Source of the DNA: Galbitalea sp036271795
Lineage (GTDB): Bacteria; Actinomycetota; Actinomycetes; Actinomycetales; Microbacteriaceae
Direction: 5' to 3'
Assembly (NCBI GenBank): GCA_036271795.1
Contig: DATAZY010000087.1
Span: 35,887 to 99,886, forward strand
Length of the DNA stretch: 64,000 nt
Part shown: piece after piece, positions 23,918-31,157 of the stretch
Numbering within the stretch: the stretch's first letter is position 1
Layout of the letters: every line of letters begins with the position of its first letter
Made by a program: the position numbers and the translations under genes
The notes under the pieces: generated by a model
The model's input: the letters and a program-made list of their open reading frames with translations, nothing else
What the model was told of the DNA's origin: nothing
Databases searched by the model: none

Positions 23918-24534
23918 AGATCATCGACGCGAGCATCGCGTACGGCGACATGATTGTTTTCGAGCACTTCACCGCGAGCATCGCTGCGCAACGGGTGACG
24001 GCATTGGTTGGGCCATCGGGAAGCGGCAAGTCTTCCCTGCTGGCGGCGATGGCCGGATTTCAGCGGTTGAGGGCAGGGGAAATCTTCATCCAACTCGACG
24101 GCGATACCGAGCACTCGCCCCCATTGTCCTCCGAAGTGGCTTGGGTCCCACAGGGCTCCAACGCGCTTGGCGCGCGCTCGTCCATCGATAACGTCATGAT
24201 CGCGGGTCTGAGCCAAGGAATCTCACTGGGTGCCGCCCGCGAGGAAGCCACACATGCACTCGAAATGGTGGGGCTGGGATCCCGCTCCGACCAGCTCGCG
24301 AAGACATTGTCAGGAGGGGAGCTTCAGCGACTAGCGCTCGCGCGGGCACTAGCCGCACACAAAGGCGCGGTGTTTGCCGACGAGCCATCTGCAAACCTCG
24401 ACGAGGCAAACACGAGGGAGGTTGCTTCAATACTTCGTGGGCTATCTGAGAAGGCAACAATTGTCGTCGCGACGCATGACCCGTTTCTGATGGCGGCGGC
24501 GGACGACGTGATTTATGTAAGGCCACCCGCGTGA
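23908..24534 (+). CDS. ABC exporter ATPase, MacB/LolD type
   Basis: 208 residues from ATG 23908, overlapping the adaptor's stop. Walker A GPSGSGKSS at about 34-42, signature LSGGELQRLALARAL, Walker B GAVFADEPSANLD and H-loop ATHDPFLM are all present. The compact size and the partner permease place it with MacB/LolD-type ATPases, which drive extrusion of peptides or lipoproteins by mechanotransmission rather than channel transport. The longer in-frame reading upstream is a shadow of the adaptor gene. The stop overlaps the permease GTG. Confidence 0.9.
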   Translation: MQIEIIDASIAYGDMIVFEHFTASIAAQRVTALVGPSGSGKSSLLAAMAGFQRLRAGEIFIQLDGDTEHSPPLSSEVAWVPQGSNALGARSSIDNVMIAGLSQGISLGAAREEATHALEMVGLGSRSDQLAKTLSGGELQRLALARALAAHKGAVFADEPSANLDEANTREVASILRGLSEKATIVVATHDPFLMAAADDVIYVRPPA

Positions 24535-25574
24535 CGCACAACGAATGGAAACTTGGGTATCTAGCGCGGGAGGCCGTGCGCAACGTTTTCGATCTCCGCT
24601 CAAGAATGTACTTACTCGTTGTGCTGCAGGTACTTCTTGGCGTCGCGGTGCCGACCTTGCTCGCATTCGAGACGCAGGCCTTCGAGGCGCGAATTGCGAG
24701 CCTGACTGAGCAAGGGAGGAATGTAATTGCGTTCCAGTCGTCTGACCCGAACACAACTTCGTTGATCAGTCGGGCTTCGTGCGAAGGTCTCGCGTCTAAA
24801 CCAGGCGTAGTGGCCGCTGGGTTGCTCATACCTGCAGGCAGCGTCGACGTCTCCGCCGTTGGTGATTCGATTCCGCTCCTCCGCGCAAGCAGCACGCTCA
24901 TTCCTCAGCTCGGTGAAGCCGCCGTCGTCATTGGGGCTTCTCTCACCACCCCATCGTCTAAAACACAGGAAGTAATTGTGAACTCCAATGCTTCGCCAAT
25001 ATCGGCCGTTGTTGGGCTCAATCAGCCAGCCGGAATTGGGACCAATTCGGCATTGGTTATTGGCCTAACCGCTCGCGACCGGTGGGGTGCTCAGTGTCTA
25101 GTTCGGCTACAGCCATATGCGGAGGCGACAACAATCACGCCTGCTCTGGAATCGACGCTGGTTGTTTCCGGTGCGCCGATTAGTGCGCTCCCAGCGCTAC
25201 AAGAGCCCGACGATCCTGTTGCCGAATTTCTTCAGCGAGCTGATCGCTTTTTCCCGTTGCTGCTTGGGCTCGTCGGAGGTATTTCCATGGTGATTTCGCT
25301 CCGTTTGCAAGGCAGCGAGGTTGCGGTATACAGGCTGGCCGGGACATCGAGCAGATCAATCCTTTTGCTTATTGCACTGCAGGCGACGCTTGTGTCGGGA
25401 GTCGGTGCTCTCGCTGGCGCTGCGGCCTCCGTAGTTTTATCGGCGTTCTACCCTGATCCCAGCGTCCCGATACTGTGGTCGGTGGCGATGGGGGCAGTCT
25501 CGGCGATAGCCGTCGTGGCCCTCAGCGTCGATTTAGCATTTCGCCGACCGACCGACCTAGCCAAAGATCGGTAG
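24531..25574 (+). CDS. FtsX/MacB-type ABC permease
   Basis: 347 residues from GTG 24531 (GTGA overlap with the ATPase). Topology is that of MacB/FtsX: one N-terminal span (about 26-46), a large extracytoplasmic domain (about 48-235) and three C-terminal spans (about 238-335), including LLLGLVGGISMVISLRL. The external domain contains two cysteines (ASCEGL and AQCLVR). It forms the last gene of the cassette; about 70 bp later comes the right arm repeat and attR. Substrate unknown; the linked small secreted protein is the natural candidate. Confidence 0.85.
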   Translation: MTHNEWKLGYLAREAVRNVFDLRSRMYLLVVLQVLLGVAVPTLLAFETQAFEARIASLTEQGRNVIAFQSSDPNTTSLISRASCEGLASKPGVVAAGLLIPAGSVDVSAVGDSIPLLRASSTLIPQLGEAAVVIGASLTTPSSKTQEVIVNSNASPISAVVGLNQPAGIGTNSALVIGLTARDRWGAQCLVRLQPYAEATTITPALESTLVVSGAPISALPALQEPDDPVAEFLQRADRFFPLLLGLVGGISMVISLRLQGSEVAVYRLAGTSSRSILLLIALQATLVSGVGALAGAAASVVLSAFYPDPSVPILWSVAMGAVSAIAVVALSVDLAFRRPTDLAKDR

Positions 25575-25643
25575 GGGCGGATTCCCACGGACTGTTCGCT
25601 CACATCACAGACAACCGTCGCACGCAGCCGCGCGGGAGTATCG

Positions 25644-25664
25644 TTTGCCCACCCTTTGCCCACA
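25644..25664 (+). repeat. Right arm-type repeat: two TTTGCCCAC units
   Basis: TTTGCCCAC at 25644 and 25655, again 11 bp apart, about 106 bp inside attR. Twenty of 21 bases match 18853-18873. Confidence 0.6.
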
Positions 25665-25769
25665 ACTGTGATGGCTTCTTTGATGTCCCCTTCATCACAA
25701 CGAACCTAGTTGGCTAGCAAATGAGCGGGGGCTGCTCGGAAACGGCGGCTATTCGGGGTCTTGGGAGTC

Positions 25770-25816
25770 ACTTTTAATCCGTTGGTCGCGGGTTCGAGCC
25801 CCGCGGGGCCCACCGC
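25770..25816 (+). repeat. attR, 47-bp copy of the tRNA-Lys 3' end
   Basis: Exact copy of 18717-18763, giving only the anticodon arm to the acceptor of a tRNA-Lys and no 5' half. This tRNA fragment is not functional and marks the right edge of the element. The rest of 25575-25857 holds the arm repeat and no gene that I can see. Confidence 0.92.
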
Positions 25817-25857
25817 AGAGGATCGACTCACGTTTTGGGGCACTCAGGCCGACCGCG

Positions 25858-26619
25858 TTAGTTTCCGACCGTGAAGACACCTATCTTGGTGGTCCCATCG
25901 GATTCATAGACCGGGATTGTCTCCGTCTCGCCCTGGTGTGCTTTCTGCCAGGCGAGAGCTTGTGCCGGCGACATGAAATGCAGTGCAGCAGTATCACCGT
26001 CGGCATTCGAGAGTTGACTCGCGACAACGTAACCGAACTTTCCGTTGGTCGCTTCTGCGGCGATCAGGTCCGGGGTACCGCTTGAATTCTGAGCTCCGTA
26101 GGTCTGCCCGTGGCTGTTGGTTCCCCACGGCGTTAGCGTCGCGGTCGTCCATCCCGCAGTGAGAGCCCATTTCGCACTTGGCGAGGTCGTGATCGTCACG
26201 GAAGTTTGACCGGGCCCCGCCGGCATGTCATATGTGGTGTCGGCCGATCGGGTGCCGACGTCGCTCGCAGCGCAATGATCGGATGCGCCATCGGGGAAGG
26301 TGAAGTCGCCCGCGGTCAAACAGATCAGGTCCAAGTGCACGTTGTTCGTGCGAGCGGGCGCGACACCGAGCGCAACGGTTGCTGTGCCTGTTTCCGACAC
26401 ATGGACGGGTGCGGTCAGCGTGGCGAGCTGGGGTGTCCCCGGGACTCCCCAGATTCCCGCCGCGATCGCGGTGCCTCCTCCGGCCAGAATCCCAGCCCCG
26501 ACAAGCGCACCGGTCCAAACCCAGAGTCGTCGACGGCGAACCCGGGGAATGGCAACAGCCCTATCGATCAGTTCCTGCCGGACGGCTGTCGCGAACACGC
26601 GACTCATTCGTGTTTCCAT
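25858..26619 (-). CDS. Membrane-anchored partner of ECF sigma factor
   Basis: 253 residues from ATG 26619, sharing one base with the sigma-factor stop (TGATG). A short cytoplasmic N-terminus (about 1-34) is followed by one span (about 35-58, VWTGALVGAGILAGGGTAIAAGI) and a long secreted domain rich in Thr/Ala/Gly with a Cys pair (LICLTAG, DHCAAS). There is no zinc-binding H-x3-C-x2-C motif of classical anti-sigma factors. The gene order suggests an anti-sigma or signal-sensing partner, but the sequence alone does not prove this. The C-terminus resembles a small secreted sensor (ETIPVYESDGTTKIGVFTVG). Confidence 0.7.
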   Translation of the reverse strand: METRMSRVFATAVRQELIDRAVAIPRVRRRRLWVWTGALVGAGILAGGGTAIAAGIWGVPGTPQLATLTAPVHVSETGTATVALGVAPARTNNVHLDLICLTAGDFTFPDGASDHCAASDVGTRSADTTYDMPAGPGQTSVTITTSPSAKWALTAGWTTATLTPWGTNSHGQTYGAQNSSGTPDLIAAEATNGKFGYVVASQLSNADGDTAALHFMSPAQALAWQKAHQGETETIPVYESDGTTKIGVFTVGN

Positions 26620-27194
26620 CACTTGTTCCCACCTGTCAATGCCGGGATGTGCTCACCATGCTGTTGCAGCTGGTCGCGCAATCGTTCTTTCGCCCGATGA
26701 AGTCGCACCCGGCCAGCCCCGTCAGAAATGCCCACCACTCCCGCCGCATCCTTCACCGAGAGTCCTTCGATCGCGGTCAGAATGAGAAGGGACCCGTCCA
26801 CGCTGTTCAGGCTGCGCATCGCCGAATAGAGGTCGCGGTCGACTTCGAACGATGGCTCGAAAAGCGCACCGGTCTCGCTATCGGCGCGAGGCAGACGGTC
26901 AAGCACTGAACGATAGCGCCGGAGCGCGCGACGGTTGTTCCGCGAAAGGTTCGTCGCCGTGACCAGCAGCCATGGCAAAGTCGAGCCTCCAACGAGGCGA
27001 ACTGCTTCTCGCCGACGCCAGAGCTCGAAGAATGAGCCCGCGGTCACGTCCTCGGCGTCGTGACGACTCTCCGTCAGGTGCAGGGAATGCCGGAAGACTC
27101 GTCCCTCGTGGTGGTCGAAGATGGACGCGAACGCGCGGGCGTCGTGCTGTCTCGCTCGTTCCCACGCTCCTAGCTCGTTCCAGCGTTCTTCCAC
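26619..27194 (-). CDS. ECF-type RNA polymerase sigma factor
   Basis: 191 residues. Region 2 (about 20-95: AFASIFDHHEGRVFRHSLHL, AEDVTAGSFFELWRRRE, LPWLLVTATNLSRNNRRALRRY) and region 4 (about 120-175: LNSVDGSLLILTAIEGLSVKDAAGVVGISDGAGRVRLHRAKERL) give a normal ECF layout. It is co-translated with the membrane protein downstream. It differs from SigK in the window and belongs to an ECF type common in actinobacteria with a membrane partner. Likely self-regulated through that partner. Confidence 0.88.
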   Translation of the reverse strand: MEERWNELGAWERARQHDARAFASIFDHHEGRVFRHSLHLTESRHDAEDVTAGSFFELWRRREAVRLVGGSTLPWLLVTATNLSRNNRRALRRYRSVLDRLPRADSETGALFEPSFEVDRDLYSAMRSLNSVDGSLLILTAIEGLSVKDAAGVVGISDGAGRVRLHRAKERLRDQLQQHGEHIPALTGGNK

Positions 27195-27295
27195 ACTCTG
27201 TATTGTCCGCTCGCCACCGAATCGTTACACATCAGTTCGAGCTGGTTTTCACCATGTCGGATGGGCCGACCACAGGCAGCGTCGCCTGATAGTCC

Positions 27296-27324
27296 TTGCA
27301 ATACTCTTGTAACGGGAATATGGT
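27296..27324 (+). promoter_or_regulatory. Promoter of the padR gene (TTGCAA-N17-TATGGT)
   Basis: TTGCAA at 27296-27301 and TATGGT at 27319-27324 are 17 bases apart and end six bases before the ATG, so the transcript is probably leaderless. The remaining intergenic DNA (27195-27295) shows nothing clear. Confidence 0.55.
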
Positions 27325-27330
27325 GCCATT

Positions 27331-27678
27331 ATGGCGACGGAGATGCGCGAACCGACGTTTTGGATTCTCACCGCTCTTGCGGGAGGTCGTCGTCATGGAT
27401 ATTCGCTACTTCGCGAGACCGAAGAACTCTCGGAGGGTCGCATGCAGCTGAAAGTGCCGACCCTGTACGCGGCGCTCGAGCGCATGACACAAGAAGGACT
27501 TGTCGCGATCGATGGCGAAGAGCTCGTGGATGGTCGCCCCCGACGATATTTTCGCCTCACCAGCGATGGCACCCAGCGCCTCGAACGGGAGGTCGAGCGC
27601 CTTGAGGCAAACGTTGCCATGGCGCGGGAGCGGCTCGTCCAACGTCCGGCACTTCGTGTTCGTGCTCAATTTTCATGA
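27331..27678 (+). CDS. PadR-family transcriptional regulator
   Basis: 115 residues. Winged helix with EPTFWILTALAGGRRHGYSLL at the start, VPTLYAALERMTQEGLVAI as the recognition part and RPRRYFRLTSDGTQRLERE as the wing, all typical of PadR repressors. It overlaps the following membrane-protein gene by four bases. Such PadR plus membrane protein pairs are common in actinobacteria and usually self-regulate. Confidence 0.9.
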   Translation: MATEMREPTFWILTALAGGRRHGYSLLRETEELSEGRMQLKVPTLYAALERMTQEGLVAIDGEELVDGRPRRYFRLTSDGTQRLEREVERLEANVAMARERLVQRPALRVRAQFS

Positions 27679-28433
27679 TGGGAAGACGCATGTCGAACCT
27701 TGAAGAGGAATACCGCCGCCTGTTGCGTTGGTATCCGCGGGCGTGGAGAGACCAGAACGAAGAGGTCGTTCTGGGGACACTTCTTGACTCGGCCCTGGCT
27801 CGCGGGCTCACCGCACTCACTGTTGAAGACAGTAGAACCATCCGACTCGCGGGGCTTCGTCAACGTGCAATCGGCTCGGGACAACGTTCACTTGTGGGAA
27901 CTCTCGCCTTGGCGACTGGAGTGGCATTTACGGTGTTCTATTGCGCCTTTGTCAGCTGGGATCCGTCACACACGTTCAACGGATATGTCGGGCCATTCAC
28001 CAATCCGTCTTTCACCATCGGCCTGCTTCTCGCGATCAGTCTCGTCCTCACCATCCGACGGTTAACGTTTGCGGCCCACCTGGTCGCGATGCTCGCTATT
28101 GCCGTCAGTGTCCTGTTCGGGATTCTTGCCTGGAGCATGGGCTGGCTGGGTCCAAGCCTTCCCGCAGTTGTTCTCTTCAGTGGGTTCGGAGTCTGCGGGC
28201 TATCCCGGTCGAACAGGATTTCGCGAGGTTTGCTCCTTGTTTCGGCATCCGTTTGCGCCGAGTTCGCTGCTGTCAGTATCGATACGATGCGGGTCCAAAG
28301 CGAGTACGTTCTGAGCCCGTTCTGGCAGGAGGAGACGACGATCGCTGTTGTCGCGGTGATCGCTGCCATTCTGCTGGCGTGGCCATGGCACTACAGGCGC
28401 GCTCGCGACATCCGAAGTTCCGAGCACGGCTAG
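27675..28433 (+). CDS. Membrane protein paired with PadR regulator
   Basis: 252 residues, start ATG 27675 overlapping the padR stop. The soluble N-terminus (LEEEYRRLLRWYPRAWRDQNEEVVLGTLLD) is the motif found at the front of actinobacterial permease-prefix or PadR-linked membrane proteins. About six spans follow (roughly 75-95, 112-130, 135-155, 158-175, 182-205, 218-238). No enzyme motif is seen. The function is unknown; co-regulation by PadR is inferred from overlap. Confidence 0.75.
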   Translation: MMGRRMSNLEEEYRRLLRWYPRAWRDQNEEVVLGTLLDSALARGLTALTVEDSRTIRLAGLRQRAIGSGQRSLVGTLALATGVAFTVFYCAFVSWDPSHTFNGYVGPFTNPSFTIGLLLAISLVLTIRRLTFAAHLVAMLAIAVSVLFGILAWSMGWLGPSLPAVVLFSGFGVCGLSRSNRISRGLLLVSASVCAEFAAVSIDTMRVQSEYVLSPFWQEETTIAVVAVIAAILLAWPWHYRRARDIRSSEHG

Positions 28434-28472
28434 GGGTCGGCGCACCAAGACCCGGTTGGAGTTCGCTCCTAA

Positions 28473-28937
28473 TCACTGTGATGCCCTGCGGGACCGTTGT
28501 ACGGAAGCTCGGGTTTCGGCCACGGACGCTGCCAGCTTTTCGATGCTCGCCCGATCTGCGGCGGAGGCGGCGGCCAGGAGTGCATCGAGTTCGCTGGAGA
28601 CTGATTCGGCGATCCGAGCACCAAGCGTCAGACCGTGCGACGTGAGTTCGACCAGCGTGACTCTGGCATCGTGGTCAGCTGTTCGTCGTGACACCAGTCC
28701 GCGCGATTCAGCGCGGTCGACGAGACCCGAGACGGATGACCGGTCGAGTTCGAGATAGTCGGCGATCTCGGCCATGGACGGCGTGCGATCGCGCAGGATG
28801 CCAAGTAGCCGAAGCTGCGTCACCGACAGATCATGGTCCGCCGCAGCACGAGTCAGCACGAGCTGCACCGCGAAGCTCAACTGCACGAGTGCATCGACCG
28901 CGGGCGACGTCATCGCGCCAGCCGATTCGCGATCCAT
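28473..28937 (-). CDS. MarR-family transcriptional regulator
   Basis: 154 residues with the MarR winged helix: LSVTQLRLLGILRDRTPSMAEIADYLELDRSSVSGLVDRAESRGLVSRRTADHDARVTLVELTSHG, in which DHDARVTLVELT is the wing. A Met nine codons later (MTSPAV) is an alternative start. The gene is divergent from a quinone-oxidoreductase-like gene, and a 42-bp palindrome lies between them, so it probably represses both. Typical inducers for such pairs are phenolic or oxidised compounds; this is inferred. Confidence 0.9.
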   Translation of the reverse strand: MDRESAGAMTSPAVDALVQLSFAVQLVLTRAAADHDLSVTQLRLLGILRDRTPSMAEIADYLELDRSSVSGLVDRAESRGLVSRRTADHDARVTLVELTSHGLTLGARIAESVSSELDALLAAASAADRASIEKLAASVAETRASVQRSRRASQ

Positions 28938-28955
28938 GTGGCAAGCGTACTTGAT

Positions 28956-28997
28956 TTAGTTCGTGATACCAACTATATAATTGGTATCACCAACTAA
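28956..28997. promoter_or_regulatory. 42-bp palindromic operator between marR and oxidoreductase
   Basis: Outer arms TTAGTT/AACTAA and inner arms GTGATACCAA/TTGGTATCAC share one centre; 19 of 21 base pairs match. It covers the space where both divergent promoters must lie. A strong candidate MarR site. Confidence 0.8.
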
Positions 28998-29014
28998 TTT
29001 CGAAGGATCACAGA

Positions 29015-29980
29015 ATGCATGCCGCAGTCGTCAGGAAGTTCGGACAGCCACCCCGGTACGAAGAATTCGCCGAGCCCGTCCCGCAGAACAAGCACGAGGA
29101 ACCGGTCGACGTGATCGCGGCCGGCCTCCATCCACGAGTTCGCTCGCAGGCCGCCGGGTCGCATTACGCGTCGACTCACGAGCTCCCGCTGATCCCGGGG
29201 ATCGATGGCGTGGGACGACGCGCGGACGGATCGCTGGTCTACTTCGTCCTTGCCGACACACCCCACGGCGCCATGGCGGAGCGGAGCGTAATCGACACGC
29301 GCCGCAGCATCCCGTTGCCCTCGGACTCCGATCCTGTCCTGGTCGCCGCGGCGATGAACCCAGCCATGTCGTCCTGGGTGGCGCTCCGCAAGCGCGTTAC
29401 CTTCACGCCGGGTCAGTCAGTTCTGGTCATGGGCGGCACCGGATCGGCCGGGCAGCTGGCCATCCAGATAGCCCGCTACCTTGGCGCCTCAGCAGTCATC
29501 GCCGCGGGGCGGGGCGCCGAGAAGCTCGCATCGCTCGGCGCGCTCGGCGCAAGCGCCACCGTGGATCTCGCCGGTGAACCCGCGCGGGTCGCCGCCGAGC
29601 TTGCCGCAAGCGCGGCAAATGTGGACGTCGTCCTCGACTATCTGTGGGGCGAGCCCGCAGAATCCGCAATCATGCCTTTGCTGCGAGCTCGGGATGACCG
29701 GAGCAGGCTCCTGTCGTGGGTACAGATCGGTGCCGTTGCAGGGCCAGACATTGCGCTGCCGTCGGAGGCACTTCGGCAAGCCAACATCCAGTTTCTCGGA
29801 AGCGGGCAGGGCTCGGTATCCCCACAGGGAATCCTCGACACGCTCCCCGCCCTCGTCGACCTGATCAGTCGTGGCACCTTCTCGATCGAGGCGGTCGCGC
29901 GACCGCTTTCCGAGGTCGAGGCGGCCTGGACCGCGCCTGCGGGGACCCGGGAACGAGTGGTTCTGGCGCCCGGGAGGTAG
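29015..29980 (+). CDS. Zinc-free MDR oxidoreductase (quinone-reductase type)
   Basis: 321 residues, start ATG 29015 with GAAGGA seven bases upstream. N-terminal GroES-like domain (GIDGVGRRADG) and C-terminal Rossmann domain with VLVMGGTGSAGQLAIQIARYLGA as the NADPH-binding loop. The catalytic zinc and structural zinc ligands of alcohol dehydrogenases are absent, so it belongs to the quinone oxidoreductase-like branch. It likely reduces quinones, enals or nitro compounds and is controlled by the divergent MarR protein. Confidence 0.88.
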   Translation: MHAAVVRKFGQPPRYEEFAEPVPQNKHEEPVDVIAAGLHPRVRSQAAGSHYASTHELPLIPGIDGVGRRADGSLVYFVLADTPHGAMAERSVIDTRRSIPLPSDSDPVLVAAAMNPAMSSWVALRKRVTFTPGQSVLVMGGTGSAGQLAIQIARYLGASAVIAAGRGAEKLASLGALGASATVDLAGEPARVAAELAASAANVDVVLDYLWGEPAESAIMPLLRARDDRSRLLSWVQIGAVAGPDIALPSEALRQANIQFLGSGQGSVSPQGILDTLPALVDLISRGTFSIEAVARPLSEVEAAWTAPAGTRERVVLAPGR

Positions 29981-30332
29981 GTGCGACTATGCGACGCTCG
30001 CTCGTGCGCCGGACCCGCTTGACCCAGGTCGAGCGCCGAGCAGGGGCGGCCGACAAGTCTCTCGAACGACCAACCACCGGCGCCCGCTCAGCGAGAATCT
30101 CACCGGCAAAGCGCGAACCATCACCGAATGCCAAGAGCGCCTCGTCGAACGAAGTGGTGTAGCCCCAGCGCATCGGGTCGGTCATCCAGACGATCTCGTA
30201 CCGATCCGCTCGCTGGCGTTCCACGTAGCCGAGGACCTGCTCCGGCGTCCCAGCGCGGGACACCCGCCAGTCCGTCCTGGACAGACGAACTACGTCAAGA
30301 TCACTGGCCGTGGTCTGGCGTGCGGACTTCAC
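29865..30332 (-). CDS. Hypothetical protein, antisense overlap with oxidoreductase end
   Basis: Frame of 155 residues from GTG 30332. The first 85 residues look genuinely coding and match a type of small actinobacterial protein (DLDVVRLSRTDWRVS, LGYVERQRADRYEIVWMTDPMRWGYTTSFDEALLAFGDG). The last 55 are Arg/Pro-rich (RSRPPRPRKAVARPPRSRR) and lie antisense to the oxidoreductase end for 116 bases, so the original stop may have been lost or a frameshift may have occurred. Function unknown. Confidence 0.5.
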   Translation of the reverse strand: MKSARQTTASDLDVVRLSRTDWRVSRAGTPEQVLGYVERQRADRYEIVWMTDPMRWGYTTSFDEALLAFGDGSRFAGEILAERAPVVGRSRDLSAAPARRSTWVKRVRRTSERRIVAPTSRAPEPLVPGSPQARSRPPRPRKAVARPPRSRRCHD

Positions 30333-30458
30333 TTGGTCGAACTCCCGTCAGTCGTCATTCTGCGAGTGGGATATCAGTTGTTCGGAGCGCGACCGCTCGG
30401 CGATTGGCTCGACGCTCCTGAATTTGACACACAGTTTCGGCCTCTAGAATCGGGCCTC

Positions 30459-31157
30459 ATGAGGACACAGCTCGTGGCGAGAAGCGCGGCAACTCTCGCC
30501 GCCGTCGTCATCCTCGTCTTTGGCGCCCCGCTCGCCGCCGACGCGCACGTGAAAATCAGCCCGAATACGGCAGCCCCGGGTGACGACATCGAGGTGACGT
30601 TTCGCGTGCCCAACGAGATGGAGAACGCGGGTACGGTCAAGGTCGAGATCGATCTGCCGACGAAGACGCCGTTCGCCGGCGCCGACTACCAGCCGGTGCC
30701 GGGATGGACCGCGCGGGTCGTCTCCGCAAAACTGCCCAAGCCCATCGTGAACGACGGCGTGCAAGTCACCGAAGCGCCGGTCAAGGTCATCTACACGGCA
30801 AATCCGGGAGTCGAGATCAAGGTCGGACAGTTTCAGCAGTTCCCGATCGCGCTCGACCTGACTCCGGACACCGGCAGCGTCGAGTTTCCGACCTTTCAGA
30901 CCTACTCAAACGGCCAGATCGTCAAGTGGGATGAGAAGACCCCGATAAACGGCGAGGAGCCGGATAACCCCGCGCCGACGCTGTACATCAACGACCCGCC
31001 ACCGACCGACACCGAGAGCGGGGTGACGCTCGCCGCGACCAACTCTGCGGCATCCACGGCGTCCACCGCACTCATTCTTGGGACCGCGGGACTCGCCCTG
31101 GGCGTTATTGCACTGGTGCTCGGCGCGTTCGCATTCATTCGGACCCGCAAGAGCTAG
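30459..31157 (+). CDS. ycnI: YcnI-like copper-binding surface protein
   Basis: 232 residues from ATG 30459. The signal peptide ends ADA, leaving HVKISP at the mature N-terminus; this N-terminal His is the copper ligand of the YcnI (DUF1775) family, which uses a mono-histidine brace with a conserved Trp. A beta-sandwich (about 30-160) is followed by a Pro/Thr linker and a C-terminal span (about 200-222) before RTRKS. Usually found beside CopC/CopD genes, but none is adjacent here. The long frame upstream is a shadow of other genes. Confidence 0.88.
   Translation: MRTQLVARSAATLAAVVILVFGAPLAADAHVKISPNTAAPGDDIEVTFRVPNEMENAGTVKVEIDLPTKTPFAGADYQPVPGWTARVVSAKLPKPIVNDGVQVTEAPVKVIYTANPGVEIKVGQFQQFPIALDLTPDTGSVEFPTFQTYSNGQIVKWDEKTPINGEEPDNPAPTLYINDPPPTDTESGVTLAATNSAASTASTALILGTAGLALGVIALVLGAFAFIRTRKS

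Larger units (their letters stand above)
18717..25816. mobile_element. 7.1-kb integrative element in tRNA-Lys
   Basis: The 3' part of tRNA-Lys plus flanking bases (47 bp) is repeated exactly at both ends. Next to the left end lies a tyrosine integrase reading toward the tRNA. Inside are a winged-helix replication-relaxation-like gene, a 120-bp hairpin, an XRE regulator and a five-gene export cassette. The cassette has clearly lower GC than its surroundings, which fits recent transfer. No phage structural gene, relaxase or type IV secretion gene is seen, so it looks like a small mobilisable or satellite island rather than a complete conjugative element. Confidence 0.9.

Noticed and set aside
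18717..25816. Prophage
   Set aside because: No capsid, tail, terminase or lysis gene is present; the element has only integration, regulation and export functions.
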